The notes beneath the pieces were generated by a model. The model was given only the letters and a program-made list of their open reading frames with translations, had not been told where the DNA came from and did no database searches. This document shows positions 16,210-25,412 of a stretch of DNA of 64,000 nucleotides, one piece after another (the first letter of the stretch is position 1; each line of letters opens with the position of its first letter). A program made the position numbers and the translations under genes. The DNA is from Oscillospiraceae bacterium (lineage in GTDB: Bacteria; Bacillota; Clostridia; Oscillospirales; SIG627), in NCBI GenBank assembly GCA_015063605.1, contig SVTV01000009.1, positions 20,081 to 84,080 on the forward strand. The letters run 5' to 3'.

Positions 16210-17658
16210 TCAGTTTATAATTTTTCCGTTAAGAACGTTGTCTTTAATAATTTTTGGATAATCGTACGGTGTGTTTTCACCCAATTCGAAGAATAACTTT
16301 TCTGTGTCCGTAAATTCATGCGGAGGAAGCTTATCATTCGCAGCCATGTCTTTAAAAGAAAGGTTATTATATGATGTAAAGAAAGCGCTGTTATTTGCGC
16401 CGGGCGTAAGAATAAACGGATACATGGCTTTTCCCGCATTGATCCTGTTATGTGAAAAATCGAATGTATCGAAGCTCGATGCAACAAACATATTACCCTT
16501 GCATTCGTCGAATTTGAAATGATTACCCGTGATGCTTATAACATTTTCGCATTTTTCGGTATGAATACCTTTTCCGCTGAAAACAGCTACGTTTCCTATT
16601 TTTCCGGCTTTAACGATATTATTTTTTATTTGTATCGTTCCGCAATGCTGACCGTAATAGCAATGGAAAAGGATGCCGCTGCCGTTTTCATATGAGAATC
16701 CCGATATTTCGTTTTCGCATATTGTGAAATTTCTTTCCTCACGTTCGTTTGATACACCGCCGTAAAAACCGAATCCGATGCATTCCATCCATGTAAATGT
16801 AGCCTCGGGCTGATAGGGAGGGTTCTCAAGATACATATCGGTTATCATGTTTCCCGTTATCGTAATATCGTTGGTATATCTTCCCTCGGCATATATTCCG
16901 CTGAGAACATTCCCCTCGCAGATATTTCCTTCGATGAGTGCTTTCTTTCCGGCGTGAAGGTCGATTCCTTTTCTGTAATTGAAAGAAGCCTTATTGCCTA
17001 TGATCTGAATATTGAGAGGCTTTCCTCCGGATGAGCCCGCACAACCGTATCCGGTTCCGCCGTCATACTTGCTTCCGTGGTATTCGAGATTATTATTTGT
17101 GATAGTAAGACCGTCTACATATCCGTAAAGGATACCCGCAACTCTGTTATGGTGGAGATAACACTTATCTACCTTGAGTCTTTTTGAATACTCCTCGGAA
17201 GAGCCGATGAATGCGATCGCATTTGCATTGAATCCCGTTACCTCGATATTTGTGATGAACACATCAAAGCATATTCCGAAATAGAATGCTGAGATCTTAC
17301 CGTAATAGCTTTTCATAGGCTCATCAAAAAATTCGCCTCTGTATTCAAGATACAGATCTTTTACCTTCAGATCCGATATATTATCCGCAAATGAGAAGAG
17401 GGAAGCCGTTGAACCGTTGTCATCATCCTTCTGCTCATATGTATAGATTATCTTGCTGTGCTTTCCGTCGCCTGTTATGGTAAGGTGATCGCCGGACACC
17501 TTGACCGGCTTTTCAATAAGATATGTTCCCGAAGGAAAATATAACGTTCCGCCTTCTTCTATAGAGGTAAGAGCCTTGATAACAGCCTCTGAGCAATCGA
17601 TATCTCCTTTGGGTGATGCGCCGAAATTGCGTACGTCCGCAACGCTGTTTGCTAACAT
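16210..17658 (-). CDS. Right-handed beta-helix protein, pectate-lyase-3-like (paralogue 2 of 3)
   Basis: This has the same architecture as its neighbours: VADVRNFGASPKGDIDCSEA, then GGTLYFPSGTYLIEKPVKV, then beta-helix turns. The track start at 17688 overlaps the upstream stop as ATGA, but the ATG at 17658 has an AGGAA site at good spacing. That start gives 482 aa and an N-terminus equivalent to the other two copies, so I prefer it. Its central coils (YHGSKYDGGTGYGCAGSSGG) are nearly identical to paralogue 3 and less so to paralogue 1, which points to two rounds of duplication. Confidence 0.75.
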   Translation of the reverse strand: MLANSVADVRNFGASPKGDIDCSEAVIKALTSIEEGGTLYFPSGTYLIEKPVKVSGDHLTITGDGKHSKIIYTYEQKDDDNGSTASLFSFADNISDLKVKDLYLEYRGEFFDEPMKSYYGKISAFYFGICFDVFITNIEVTGFNANAIAFIGSSEEYSKRLKVDKCYLHHNRVAGILYGYVDGLTITNNNLEYHGSKYDGGTGYGCAGSSGGKPLNIQIIGNKASFNYRKGIDLHAGKKALIEGNICEGNVLSGIYAEGRYTNDITITGNMITDMYLENPPYQPEATFTWMECIGFGFYGGVSNEREERNFTICENEISGFSYENGSGILFHCYYGQHCGTIQIKNNIVKAGKIGNVAVFSGKGIHTEKCENVISITGNHFKFDECKGNMFVASSFDTFDFSHNRINAGKAMYPFILTPGANNSAFFTSYNNLSFKDMAANDKLPPHEFTDTEKLFFELGENTPYDYPKIIKDNVLNGKIIN

Positions 17659-17684
17659 ATTATATTCCTGCCTTTCGGATGAGC

Positions 17685-19118
17685 TCATATTACTTTTCCG
17701 TTCAGTATGTTTTTCTCGATTATTCTGGGATAATCGATCTTACCGGAATCTCTGAATATCTTTTCGACCTCAGAGGAGCTTCTGTCGGTATTATCCTCAT
17801 AGGTGTGCAGTTCGGAGCACGAGAGATTATTATATGTGCATATCAAGGCGCCGTTATCGTCACCGGGGGAGGCTATAAACGGATATCTTCCTTTTTCGAT
17901 CTCAACACGGTTATGAGAAAAATCATATGTGTCAAATGATGATACCAAAAAGGGACTGTATGTACATTCTCTGCACTTTATTTGATTTCCCGTGATAGAT
18001 ATGTTGTTTTTGCAAGCTTCCGTGTGAGGACCTTTTCCGTTGAATCCGACTATCGTAGCTACCTTTCCCAAGTTCAATATATTATTCTTTATCTGAACAG
18101 AGCCTCTGTGAAGACCGTAGTAGCAATTAAAGGGAACTGCAGAACCGTTTTCAAAGGAAAAATTCAATAATTCATTTTCCGAAATTACAAAATTGCGTTC
18201 CTCGGTATCATCCTTAACTCCTCCGTATATGCCGAATCCTATACCTTCAATACCTTTGTATATAGGTGGATAAGGTGTGTCGATCAGGGACATATTCGTT
18301 ATCATATTTCCGGTAACAATAATATCGTTGGCATATCTTCCTTCTGCGTATATAGCGCAGAGCACGTTACCTTCACATATATTGCCTTCTATAACTGCTT
18401 TTTTACCGGCGTGAAGATCGATTCCTTTTCTGTAGTTGAAGGAAGCCTTATTTCCGATTATCTGCACATTGAGAGGTATACCTCCCGATGAGCCCGCACA
18501 GCCGTATCCCGTACCGCCGTCGTATTTGCTTCCGTGGTATTCAAGGTTGTTGTTGGTGATCGAGATCCCGTCAACGTATCCGTAAAGCACCCCCGCCACT
18601 CTGTTATGGTGCAGATAGCATTTATCCACCTTGAGACGCTTTGAATAATCCGAGGGTGATCCCATAAAAGCGATCGCATTGGAATTGAATCTTGTTATTT
18701 CAACATTTTTGAATGCTACATCGAAGCATATACCGAAATAAAATGCAGAGACCTTTCCGAAGTAGCTTTTCTGAGCTTCGTCGAAATATTCGCCCTTGTA
18801 TTCAAGATAAAGATCTTTTACATTAATGTCGCATATATAATCTTCGAATGAAAAGAGCGATGCGGTCGTTGCATTATCTTCTTCTGTTTGCTCGTAAGTA
18901 TAGATTATCCTGCTTTGTCTTCCTTCGCCGATCAAAGTAAGGTTGGAGCGGTTTACTCTGATGGGATTTTCGAATAAATATTCTCCGCGTGGAAAAAATA
19001 TTATTCCTCCGTTTGTAAGGCTTTCTTCGGCTTTTTTAAATATGCCCGAGCAGTCCGAATCTCCGTTAGGCGATGCACCGAATTCACGTATATTGATTAC
19101 ATTGTAAGTGATTTCCAT
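17685..19118 (-). CDS. Right-handed beta-helix protein, pectate-lyase-3-like (paralogue 3 of 3)
   Basis: This 477-aa protein is first in the operon. It opens VINIREFGASPNGDSDCSGI and GGIIFFPRGEYLFENPIRV, then shows the beta-helix coils shared with paralogue 2 (KRLKVDKCYLHHNRVAGVLY). AGGA lies at good spacing before the ATG at 19118. There is no signal peptide. The promoter and a leader hairpin lie just upstream. Confidence 0.75.
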   Translation of the reverse strand: MEITYNVINIREFGASPNGDSDCSGIFKKAEESLTNGGIIFFPRGEYLFENPIRVNRSNLTLIGEGRQSRIIYTYEQTEEDNATTASLFSFEDYICDINVKDLYLEYKGEYFDEAQKSYFGKVSAFYFGICFDVAFKNVEITRFNSNAIAFMGSPSDYSKRLKVDKCYLHHNRVAGVLYGYVDGISITNNNLEYHGSKYDGGTGYGCAGSSGGIPLNVQIIGNKASFNYRKGIDLHAGKKAVIEGNICEGNVLCAIYAEGRYANDIIVTGNMITNMSLIDTPYPPIYKGIEGIGFGIYGGVKDDTEERNFVISENELLNFSFENGSAVPFNCYYGLHRGSVQIKNNILNLGKVATIVGFNGKGPHTEACKNNISITGNQIKCRECTYSPFLVSSFDTYDFSHNRVEIEKGRYPFIASPGDDNGALICTYNNLSCSELHTYEDNTDRSSSEVEKIFRDSGKIDYPRIIEKNILNGKVI

Positions 19119-19159
19119 GTTTTGTCCTGTTAATTTTATCCTTTATAGTATAAAATAAG

Positions 19160-19184
19160 ACCGCTTCGCAAAATGCGAAGCGGT
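19160..19184 (-). promoter_or_regulatory. Strong hairpin in the beta-helix operon leader / after metA
   Basis: ACCGCTTCGC and GCGAAGCGGT form a perfect 10-bp stem with a 5-base loop, followed on the minus strand by CTTATTTTA. It lies after metA but downstream of a promoter for the beta-helix genes. It could therefore end metA transcripts and also attenuate the beta-helix transcript. Confidence 0.6.
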
Positions 19185-19205
19185 ACACTTCACGTGCTAT
19201 GCAAA

Positions 19206-19234
19206 AAGATAACACAAAACTATCGTTATGTCAA
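19206..19234 (-). promoter_or_regulatory. Probable sigma-A promoter of the beta-helix operon
   Basis: Minus strand TTGACA (19229-19234), 17-base spacer, TATCTT (19206-19211). The -10 match is only 4 of 6. Its transcript would start just ahead of the strong hairpin. Confidence 0.6.
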
Positions 19235-19259
19235 TAGTTATTTTGATTTTTTTTCAAAA

Positions 19260-20189
19260 TTATTCGTTGCTTTGAGTTATAGCCGAAATGTCAAAGGGAG
19301 TCTGCTGGTATACAAAGTAATTCATCCAATTTGAGAAGAGAAGATGAGCGTGTGAACGCCAGCGGTTTACGGGACGTTTTTCCGGATCGTTATCGGGGAA
19401 GTAATTAAAAGGAATATCAATGGGAAGACCTTTGTTTACATCTCTGAAATACTCACGGGAAAGTGTATCGAAATCATACTCCAGATGACCTGTAATAAAT
19501 ACATTCCGTCTGCTTTTTGATGCAACAAGCAAAACTCCCGCATCCTCGGATTCTGCAAGTAATTCCACTTTGGGACAAGCAAGGATATCTTCTCTGGAAA
19601 CAAAGGAATGTCTGGAGTGGGGAGCAAGGAAATTTTCGTCAAAACCTCTTACAAGTTCATGAGAAGGATTGATTACCTTATGGTCGAAAACCCCGAATAC
19701 CTTTTTATCTGTGGGATATTTCTTTATTCCGTAATTATAGTAAAGACCTGCCTGTGCGCCCCAGCATATATACATGGTTGAATGAACATTTTTCTTTGAC
19801 CATGCAAGAATATCGCAAAGCTCATTCCAATAATCCACCTTCTCGAATTCAAGATTCTCAACCGGAGCACCCGTTATTATCATTCCGTCAAATTTCTTTT
19901 CTTTTACTTCATCAAAGGATTTGTAAAAGTAATCGAGATATTCTGCGGATGTATTCTTCGAAACGTGTGTGGATGTTTTGAGAAGAGTAATATCTATCTG
20001 CAGAGGAGTATTGGACAAAAGACGGCAAAGCTGTGTTTCGGTAACAGTCTTTGTAGGCATGAGATTAAGAATGATTATATGAAGAGGGCGTATGTCCTGG
20101 TGTATCGCCCGTGTCTCACTCATAGTGAATATATTTTCTTTTTCAAGTATTTCCGAAGCAGGAAGTAAGTTGGGAATTTTGATCGGCAT
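19260..20189 (-). CDS. metA: Homoserine O-acetyltransferase (MetA family)
   Basis: This enzyme transfers an acyl group from acyl-CoA to homoserine, the first committed step of methionine synthesis. Family motifs are [11 protein letters not shown], the catalytic Cys142 in YICWGAQAG, and the His/Glu pair in GHLEYD. Counting from MPIKIPN, residue 111 is Glu (GAPVEN). In this family Glu111 is known to mark acetyl-CoA use, while Gly111 marks succinyl-CoA, so this is most likely an acetyltransferase. The track begins at a GTG (20198), but the ATG at 20189 has AAAGGGTGA upstream and gives the usual 309 aa. I see no SAM riboswitch or T-box upstream. Confidence 0.93.
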   Translation of the reverse strand: MPIKIPNLLPASEILEKENIFTMSETRAIHQDIRPLHIIILNLMPTKTVTETQLCRLLSNTPLQIDITLLKTSTHVSKNTSAEYLDYFYKSFDEVKEKKFDGMIITGAPVENLEFEKVDYWNELCDILAWSKKNVHSTMYICWGAQAGLYYNYGIKKYPTDKKVFGVFDHKVINPSHELVRGFDENFLAPHSRHSFVSREDILACPKVELLAESEDAGVLLVASKSRRNVFITGHLEYDFDTLSREYFRDVNKGLPIDIPFNYFPDNDPEKRPVNRWRSHAHLLFSNWMNYFVYQQTPFDISAITQSNE

Positions 20190-20234
20190 CGTTATCACCC
20201 TTTCATCAGTAATTTATTCAATGTGGTTTGTTTT

Positions 20235-20254
20235 ACGGGAAGATCGCTTCCCGT
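20235..20254. other. Hairpin between hslO and metA
   Basis: ACGGGAAG-ATCG-CTTCCCGT is a perfect 8-bp stem. It is not followed by a U-run on the minus strand, so it may be a processing or leader structure for metA. Confidence 0.4.
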
Positions 20255-20265
20255 TAGTTTTAGAC

Positions 20266-21159
20266 TTAGTTTTTTGCTTCTATTGAATCTAGCATTCTCT
20301 TAAGATCTTCGGGAGAGAAGTTGTATTCCGAGTTGCAGAAATAACACTTGGCAGTCTGAGTTTTGTTTTCCTCGTACATCTCGGTAAGCTCTTCCTTGCC
20401 GAGGCTTATCATGGCCTTTTCATATTTTTCGTAAGAGCAGTTGCACTTGTATTCCACTGGGATCTCGTCGAATATATCGTATTCTATACCGTTGAATACT
20501 GTGCGTATAATATCCTCATTGGTGCATCCGTCGGCAAGCATTGCCGTAACGGAGGCAAGAGGCGCTATATTACGCTCGAGTATATCTATTATTGCATCAT
20601 CCGCTCCGGGGAGAAGCTGCACTATAAATCCACCGGAAGCCAGAACGGTTCTGTCTCTGTCTATAAGCACACCCAAAGCACAGACTGTGGGAGTCTGTTC
20701 GCTTTGCGCAAAATACTCTGTTATATCCTCGGCGATCTCACCCGATACAAGAGGCGACATTCCTATATAAGGCTCTTTCAGACCCATATCCTTGATGATA
20801 CAAAGAGTGCCTTCATGTCCGATTGCTCCTCCTACATCAAGCTTGCCTGCAGAATTGAGGGGAAGATCAACGTAAGGATCTGCTGCATATCCCTTTACGT
20901 TTCCCATGTAATCCCCCACGCAAACAACCTTGGATGCGGGACCGTTTCCTGTTATCTGCAATGTTAAGGTATTGTCTTTATCCTTGAGAAGACAGCTCAT
21001 AAGAGAGCATGCGGTCAGTGCTCTGCCGAGAAGGGCAGTGGTAGTAGGCGTAAGCCCATGGATCTGCCTTGCTTTCTCTGTAATGCTTTTTGAATTCAAT
21101 ACAAGTATACGTGCGCTTCCGTCTCTTGATACGGCACGTGTCAATATATCCGTACTCAT
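20266..21159 (-). CDS. hslO: Redox-regulated chaperone Hsp33
   Basis: This is a 297-aa cytoplasmic holdase activated by oxidative unfolding. The N-terminal domain (ILTRAVSRDGSARILVL, LLKDKDNTLTLQITGNGP) and the C-terminal zinc switch CNC...CYFC (about residues 240-275) are both present, so all four redox cysteines are retained. AGGAA precedes the ATG. It lies between metA and a methyltransferase gene on the same strand. Confidence 0.93.
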   Translation of the reverse strand: MSTDILTRAVSRDGSARILVLNSKSITEKARQIHGLTPTTTALLGRALTACSLMSCLLKDKDNTLTLQITGNGPASKVVCVGDYMGNVKGYAADPYVDLPLNSAGKLDVGGAIGHEGTLCIIKDMGLKEPYIGMSPLVSGEIAEDITEYFAQSEQTPTVCALGVLIDRDRTVLASGGFIVQLLPGADDAIIDILERNIAPLASVTAMLADGCTNEDIIRTVFNGIEYDIFDEIPVEYKCNCSYEKYEKAMISLGKEELTEMYEENKTQTAKCYFCNSEYNFSPEDLKRMLDSIEAKN

Positions 21160-21213
21160 CGTTATTTGTTCCTGATTCTGTTATTACTATTTATAATGCG
21201 TATTACAATGACA

Positions 21214-22017
21214 TTAATCTGTTAAATTATTTTCAACGATCCGTTTTCTGGCGGTGAAGATCATTTTATGCGGAATATCGTTCTCCCGTGCGGAAGAAAA
21301 TATATCCTTATCCGTACATACCGATATGACATCAAATCCATTTTTATCAAGAAGGGATCTGATCGTTTTCTCGGAAAAATATTTCTGACGCTGGTGTTCG
21401 TCAACTCTTGAATAATTATCCCTCTGTCCTGCATTTTTTATAAAGAGAGTGAGATAAAAATCGCATATCTGCTTTTCGCTGTCGTAAGCGTTTTCCCACG
21501 CACAGAAAAGCTCCGGGTAGTCGAAAATGAATGTATTTTGGTTGTAATGGGATTCGTATCTTTCCGATGTGCTTACATCGAAGATGAATAATCCTCCATC
21601 CTTCAGAGCGTCTGATGTGCTTTGGAATGCAGCATTCAGATCTTTTTTTGTAAGGAGATAATTAAGGGAGTCATATAAGCAAACGCAGGAGTCGGCTTGG
21701 GAATACAGTCTGTAATTCCGCATATCCTGGCAAGTGAAAAATATCTCAGAATTGCTTACTTCCGAGCACTTGAAGCTTGCTTCCGATAACATATCGGGGG
21801 AGAAATCCAATGCTATGACTTTGTATCCTTCTTTATGAAGTCTCAGAGTGACCTCGCCTGTTCCGCATGCGAGATCAAGTATGCGTGAATTCTTGTTTAT
21901 GCCGTTGGTGGCAAATACCGTATTTATATATGCAAGATATTCGTCATAAGCCGCACCGTCATTCAGAATATCGTAATACCTTGAAATTGATCTGTATTGA
22001 GTTTCGGTTTTAAACAT
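21214..22017 (-). CDS. Class I SAM-dependent methyltransferase
   Basis: This is a 267-aa protein with a Rossmann-type SAM site: motif I ILDLACGTGEVTLRL, motif II VIALDFSPDML, and the downstream DSLNYLLTKKDLNAAF and GGLFIFDVST strands. The N-terminus (YRSISRYYDILNDGAAYDEY) resembles small-molecule methyltransferases of the UbiE/Tam type. The substrate is unknown. It could be co-transcribed with hslO, 54 bp downstream. Confidence 0.8.
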   Translation of the reverse strand: MFKTETQYRSISRYYDILNDGAAYDEYLAYINTVFATNGINKNSRILDLACGTGEVTLRLHKEGYKVIALDFSPDMLSEASFKCSEVSNSEIFFTCQDMRNYRLYSQADSCVCLYDSLNYLLTKKDLNAAFQSTSDALKDGGLFIFDVSTSERYESHYNQNTFIFDYPELFCAWENAYDSEKQICDFYLTLFIKNAGQRDNYSRVDEHQRQKYFSEKTIRSLLDKNGFDVISVCTDKDIFSSARENDIPHKMIFTARKRIVENNLTD

Positions 22018-22102
22018 AAACTCTTCTGTGTCTCTTTCTTAACAACCCGTTGAATTTTTAAACTCATGTCTGTCTTCCGATGGAACGTAAGAATAATAAG
22101 CC

Positions 22103-22414
22103 TTATTCTTCTTCCTTAAGTGCACCGTTTGTTTTGAGTCTGTCGATAACATTTCTGTACCCGTCACTTCCGTATTTTAAACAGCGGTTCACACGGCTTA
22201 TCGTTGCCGTGGACAAGCCTGTTTTTGCACAGATCTCATTGTAAGGAATATTTTTGTCAAGCATTATTGCCGCTTTAAAGCGCTTTGACATTTCTTTCAT
22301 TTCGGCAACCGTGCAGAGATCGTCAAATAAGCGGTAGAATTCTTCGGTGTTTTCCAAAGTAAGCATCGCCTCGAACATTATATCTGTATCTCTGTCTTTT
22401 ATCTTCGGATTCAT
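22103..22414 (-). CDS. YerC/YecD-family TrpR-like DNA-binding protein
   Basis: This small helical regulator (103 aa from the ATG at 22414) belongs to the TrpR superfamily. It has FYRLFDDLCTVAEMKEMSKR followed by the helix-turn-helix YNEICAKTGLSTATISRVNR. The track begins at a TTG at 22438; the ATG that starts MNPKIKDRD gives the standard family length. Target and ligand are unknown. It follows larA after a strong stem. Confidence 0.85.
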   Translation of the reverse strand: MNPKIKDRDTDIMFEAMLTLENTEEFYRLFDDLCTVAEMKEMSKRFKAAIMLDKNIPYNEICAKTGLSTATISRVNRCLKYGSDGYRNVIDRLKTNGALKEEE

Positions 22415-22437
22415 TTTTTGACCATACCTTTCGTGCA

Positions 22438-22469
22438 AAGGGCTGTCTCGCTGACTTAAGACAGCCCTT
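22438..22469 (-). terminator. Stem between the LarA-family gene and the YerC-type gene
   Basis: AAGGGCTGTCT and AGACAGCCCTT form a perfect 11-bp stem with a 10-base loop, 14 bp after the larA-like stop. The T-run is short, so it may be a terminator or an intercistronic stabiliser. Confidence 0.55.
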
Positions 22470-22482
22470 ATAGCCGTAAAAA

Positions 22483-23775
22483 TCAGTTGAATTTAGCTTT
22501 GTCTGCCCAAAGTCCCAATGCGGGGTTGGAAATATAATATATTTCTTCTCCGTCTTCCAATGTATTGAAGCCATCCTTCAATTTCTTTGGATCGTAACGT
22601 TTTGCAGCCTCGTCATAAGGAATATAGTTGAAGCATACGCCCTCTACCTCTTCCTTTGTAAGAAGCTTTGTGCAGTAGGTTATGCTGAATCTGTCGTCGG
22701 AGGAACCGTGGATAAGATGAGCAGCAGCGGAAAGATTGTTTCTGATATCTTCATTTTCTTCAACGAGCTTGAGAACGTTCTTTCTTCCGCAGTAACCGTA
22801 TTTTCTGATAAGCTTGTCGATATTGGCATCCTCTCCGAACTTGTCAACGCCGGGAGCAAGAACTATAAGCTCTCCGCCGTCGGCTATTGCCATACGTGTT
22901 CTGTATATGCTCTTGTTGCCGAGCCATGTGCTCTTGAACTCGATATCATCGAGAAGGACAACTACCTTCTTGAAGGGCTTGTCAACGAGCTGGAGATTGA
23001 TCTTCTGGCTAAGCTCGACAGCCTGCTCGAAATACTTTCTTTCTCTTCCTACAAAGAGACCGTGAATGTGTATGTTACCCTCTGTCTGTGTTGTTACAGT
23101 GAGAACATACTTGAGAGGAATATGGGAAAGAAAATGCTCTTCCGCATAGTCGAATACCTTACGAACGGGAGAATGATCCTTACCCATTATACGCTCCATG
23201 CCGTAGAAGGCACCGAGCATATGAGAGCTGTTTATCATATCGCTTCCGCCGCATCCGACGAAGATATTCTTATTTCTGTTGGCCATTCCAACAACTTCGT
23301 GAGGAACTACCTGACCGATTGAGAGAATAAGGTCGTAGGAGGGATCGAGAAGAAGCTTGTTTACTTCAACAGCGACTGCGTTGTTTACGAGACCTTCGGA
23401 AACCTCGCTTACGTATTCAGCGGGAACCTCTCCTATCTTTTCGATGTCTGTTCTCCAATTGTGATAAATAAACTTTTCAACGGGAATGTCACCGTACATC
23501 GATTTGATCTCTTCCTCAGTCATCGCAACATGAGTTCCGAGAGCGGGTAAAATATCTATTTCACATGTGTCCTTGAGAAGATCGTAATAGATCTGAGTTA
23601 TCTTTCCTGCACCGGAATGAAAACGTGTATAGTCAGGGGGAAGGATGAGAACCTTTTTCAACTGACCTTTTGAGGAGGAAAGGGAAGCCTTTAAAGCTTC
23701 AAAAAGATCGCTGTCGGATATTCCGTCGGGAGTATCCGCGTATTTAGTAAAGCCGAAGCTTGTTAAATCTGCCAT
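22483..23775 (-). CDS. LarA-family nickel-pincer racemase/epimerase
   Basis: This 430-aa DUF2088/LarA protein resembles enzymes that use a covalently bound nickel pincer cofactor for racemisation or epimerisation of 2-hydroxy acids. Residues matching the cofactor set are visible: GTH (His108-like), PHEVVGMANRNKNIFVG (His174- and Lys184-like) and MINSSH (His200-like). LPPDYTRFHSGAG matches the N-terminal D-x-T-R motif. No larB/C/E cofactor genes are in the window. With gnd just upstream, an aldonate such as gluconate is a more likely substrate than lactate, but that is inference. AAAGGTG precedes the ATG. Confidence 0.82.
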   Translation of the reverse strand: MADLTSFGFTKYADTPDGISDSDLFEALKASLSSSKGQLKKVLILPPDYTRFHSGAGKITQIYYDLLKDTCEIDILPALGTHVAMTEEEIKSMYGDIPVEKFIYHNWRTDIEKIGEVPAEYVSEVSEGLVNNAVAVEVNKLLLDPSYDLILSIGQVVPHEVVGMANRNKNIFVGCGGSDMINSSHMLGAFYGMERIMGKDHSPVRKVFDYAEEHFLSHIPLKYVLTVTTQTEGNIHIHGLFVGRERKYFEQAVELSQKINLQLVDKPFKKVVVLLDDIEFKSTWLGNKSIYRTRMAIADGGELIVLAPGVDKFGEDANIDKLIRKYGYCGRKNVLKLVEENEDIRNNLSAAAHLIHGSSDDRFSITYCTKLLTKEEVEGVCFNYIPYDEAAKRYDPKKLKDGFNTLEDGEEIYYISNPALGLWADKAKFN

Positions 23776-23805
23776 GATTACACCTTTCTGATAGTTAGTT
23801 ATATA

Positions 23806-23859
23806 TTCAACGAAGAGCGTATCCTTTCCACGAGTAAATGAATACGCTCCGCCGTTGAA
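23806..23859 (-). promoter_or_regulatory. Two-part hairpin between gnd and the LarA-family gene
   Basis: TTCAACG pairs with CGTTGAA, and inside it AGCGTAT pairs with ATACGCT, giving a long bulged stem. Such intercistronic stems often separate the abundance of upstream and downstream messages. Confidence 0.5.
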
Positions 23860-23907
23860 TCGATTATTTATTATCTGTAGCTTATATGATATCTTTGAAA
23901 TTTAAGA

Positions 23908-25359
23908 TCAGACCACATATGTGGAAGCAGATGTGTTTCCGCCTTCGCCTGTCCAGTTGGTGTGGTAGAACTCACCTCTGGGACAATCTGTTCTTTCGTA
24001 TGTGTGTGCACCGAAGTAGTCACGCTGAGCCTGGAGAAGGTTAGCGGGAAGTCTTGCTGTGCGGTAGCCGTCATAGTAGTTGAGAGCTGTTGTCATTGCA
24101 GGTACGGGAATTCCGCTCATAACGGAAGCTGCGCAAACGCGTCTCCAGCCTGCCTGTGCATCGTCGATTATAGCCTTGAAATAAGGATCGAGAAGGAGGT
24201 TTGTAAGCTCGGGATTCTTATCGTATGCTTTCTTGATCTCGCCGAGGAATACGCTTCTGATGATGCATCCGCCTCTCCACATGAGAGCGATTCCGCCGTA
24301 GTTGAGGTTCCAGCCGTATGTCTTGGCTGCAGCTCTCATAAGGGTGTAGCCCTGTGCGTAGGAAACGATCTTAGCAGCGAAAAGTGCTTTTCTGATGTCA
24401 TCGATGAATGCCTTCTTGTCGCCTTCAAACTTAACTGCGGGACCGGAAAGAATCTTGGAAGCTGCAACGCGCTCTTCCTTCATTGCGGAAAGGCAACGGG
24501 AGAATACTGCTTCGCCGATAAGTGTAAGAGGAGTTCCTTCGTCAAGAGCAGCGATAGCTGTCCATTTACCTGTACCCTTCTGTCCTGCTGTGTCGAGTAT
24601 GAAGTCAACAACAGCTTCGCCCTTTTCATCCTTGTATCCGAGAATGTCACGAGTGATTTCTATAAGATAGCTGTCAAGCTCAGCCTTGTTCCATTCGGAG
24701 AATACTTCGTACATTTCTTCGTTGGACATGCCGAGATAATCTCTCATGAGCTGATAAGCTTCGCAGATGAGCTGCATATCGCCGTATTCGATACCGTTGT
24801 GAACCATCTTTACGAAATGACCTGCGCCGTTTTCGCCGACCCAGTCGCAGCAGGGAGAACCGTCTTCTACCTTTGCGCAGATAGCCTGGAATATGGGCTT
24901 AACTGCTTCCCAAGCCTTGGGAGATCCGCCGGGCATCATGCTGGGACCCTTGAGAGCGCCCTCTTCACCGCCGGAAACACCGGTGCCGATGTAAAGGAGA
25001 CCCTTGGATTCAACGTAAGCTGTTCTTCTGATAGTGTCGGGGAAGTGGCTGTTTCCGCCGTCGATGATGATATCGCCTTCTTCAAGATAGGGGATGATCT
25101 TTTCGATGAAATCGTCAACGGGCTGACCCGCTTTAACCATCATCATTACCTTGCGGGGCTTCTTAAGGCTCTTGCAAAGCTCTTCGATGGAATATGTTCC
25201 TATTATGTTGAGACCCTTAGCTCTGCCTTCGACAAAGTTAGTGACCTTTTCGGTGGAACGGTTGTAAACCGCTACCGTAAAGCCCTTGGACTCCATGTTC
25301 ATTACGAGGTTTTCGCCCATAACGGCGAGGCCTATAAGACCTATATCTGCTAATTTCAT
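23908..25359 (-). CDS. gnd: 6-phosphogluconate dehydrogenase, decarboxylating
   Basis: This converts 6-phosphogluconate to ribulose 5-phosphate with NADP. It has the N-terminal nucleotide fold DIGLIGLAVMGENLVMNM and the NRS of the cofactor loop. Substrate motifs are GTGVSGGEEGALKGPSMMPG, FVKMVHNGIEYGDMQ and DYFGAHTYER. The length of 483 aa is typical of the long form. The track start at 25416 lies far upstream; the ATG at 25359 has GAAAGGA and the correct family N-terminus. It sits between an amidohydrolase and a LarA-family gene. Confidence 0.96.
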   Translation of the reverse strand: MKLADIGLIGLAVMGENLVMNMESKGFTVAVYNRSTEKVTNFVEGRAKGLNIIGTYSIEELCKSLKKPRKVMMMVKAGQPVDDFIEKIIPYLEEGDIIIDGGNSHFPDTIRRTAYVESKGLLYIGTGVSGGEEGALKGPSMMPGGSPKAWEAVKPIFQAICAKVEDGSPCCDWVGENGAGHFVKMVHNGIEYGDMQLICEAYQLMRDYLGMSNEEMYEVFSEWNKAELDSYLIEITRDILGYKDEKGEAVVDFILDTAGQKGTGKWTAIAALDEGTPLTLIGEAVFSRCLSAMKEERVAASKILSGPAVKFEGDKKAFIDDIRKALFAAKIVSYAQGYTLMRAAAKTYGWNLNYGGIALMWRGGCIIRSVFLGEIKKAYDKNPELTNLLLDPYFKAIIDDAQAGWRRVCAASVMSGIPVPAMTTALNYYDGYRTARLPANLLQAQRDYFGAHTYERTDCPRGEFYHTNWTGEGGNTSASTYVV

Positions 25360-25412
25360 TTTTGTAAATCCTTTCGGTATATTATTAACATTTGTTATAT
25401 TGTGCTTAACTA

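Noticed and set aside
20190-20265. SAM riboswitch or T-box before metA
   Set aside because: The gap to hslO is under 80 bp and holds only one short stem; no riboswitch motif.
23962-25353. 463-aa ORF on the plus strand
   Set aside because: It lies fully antisense to gnd, whose motifs are unambiguous; the composition (Cys/Ser/Val-rich) is a codon mirror of that gene.
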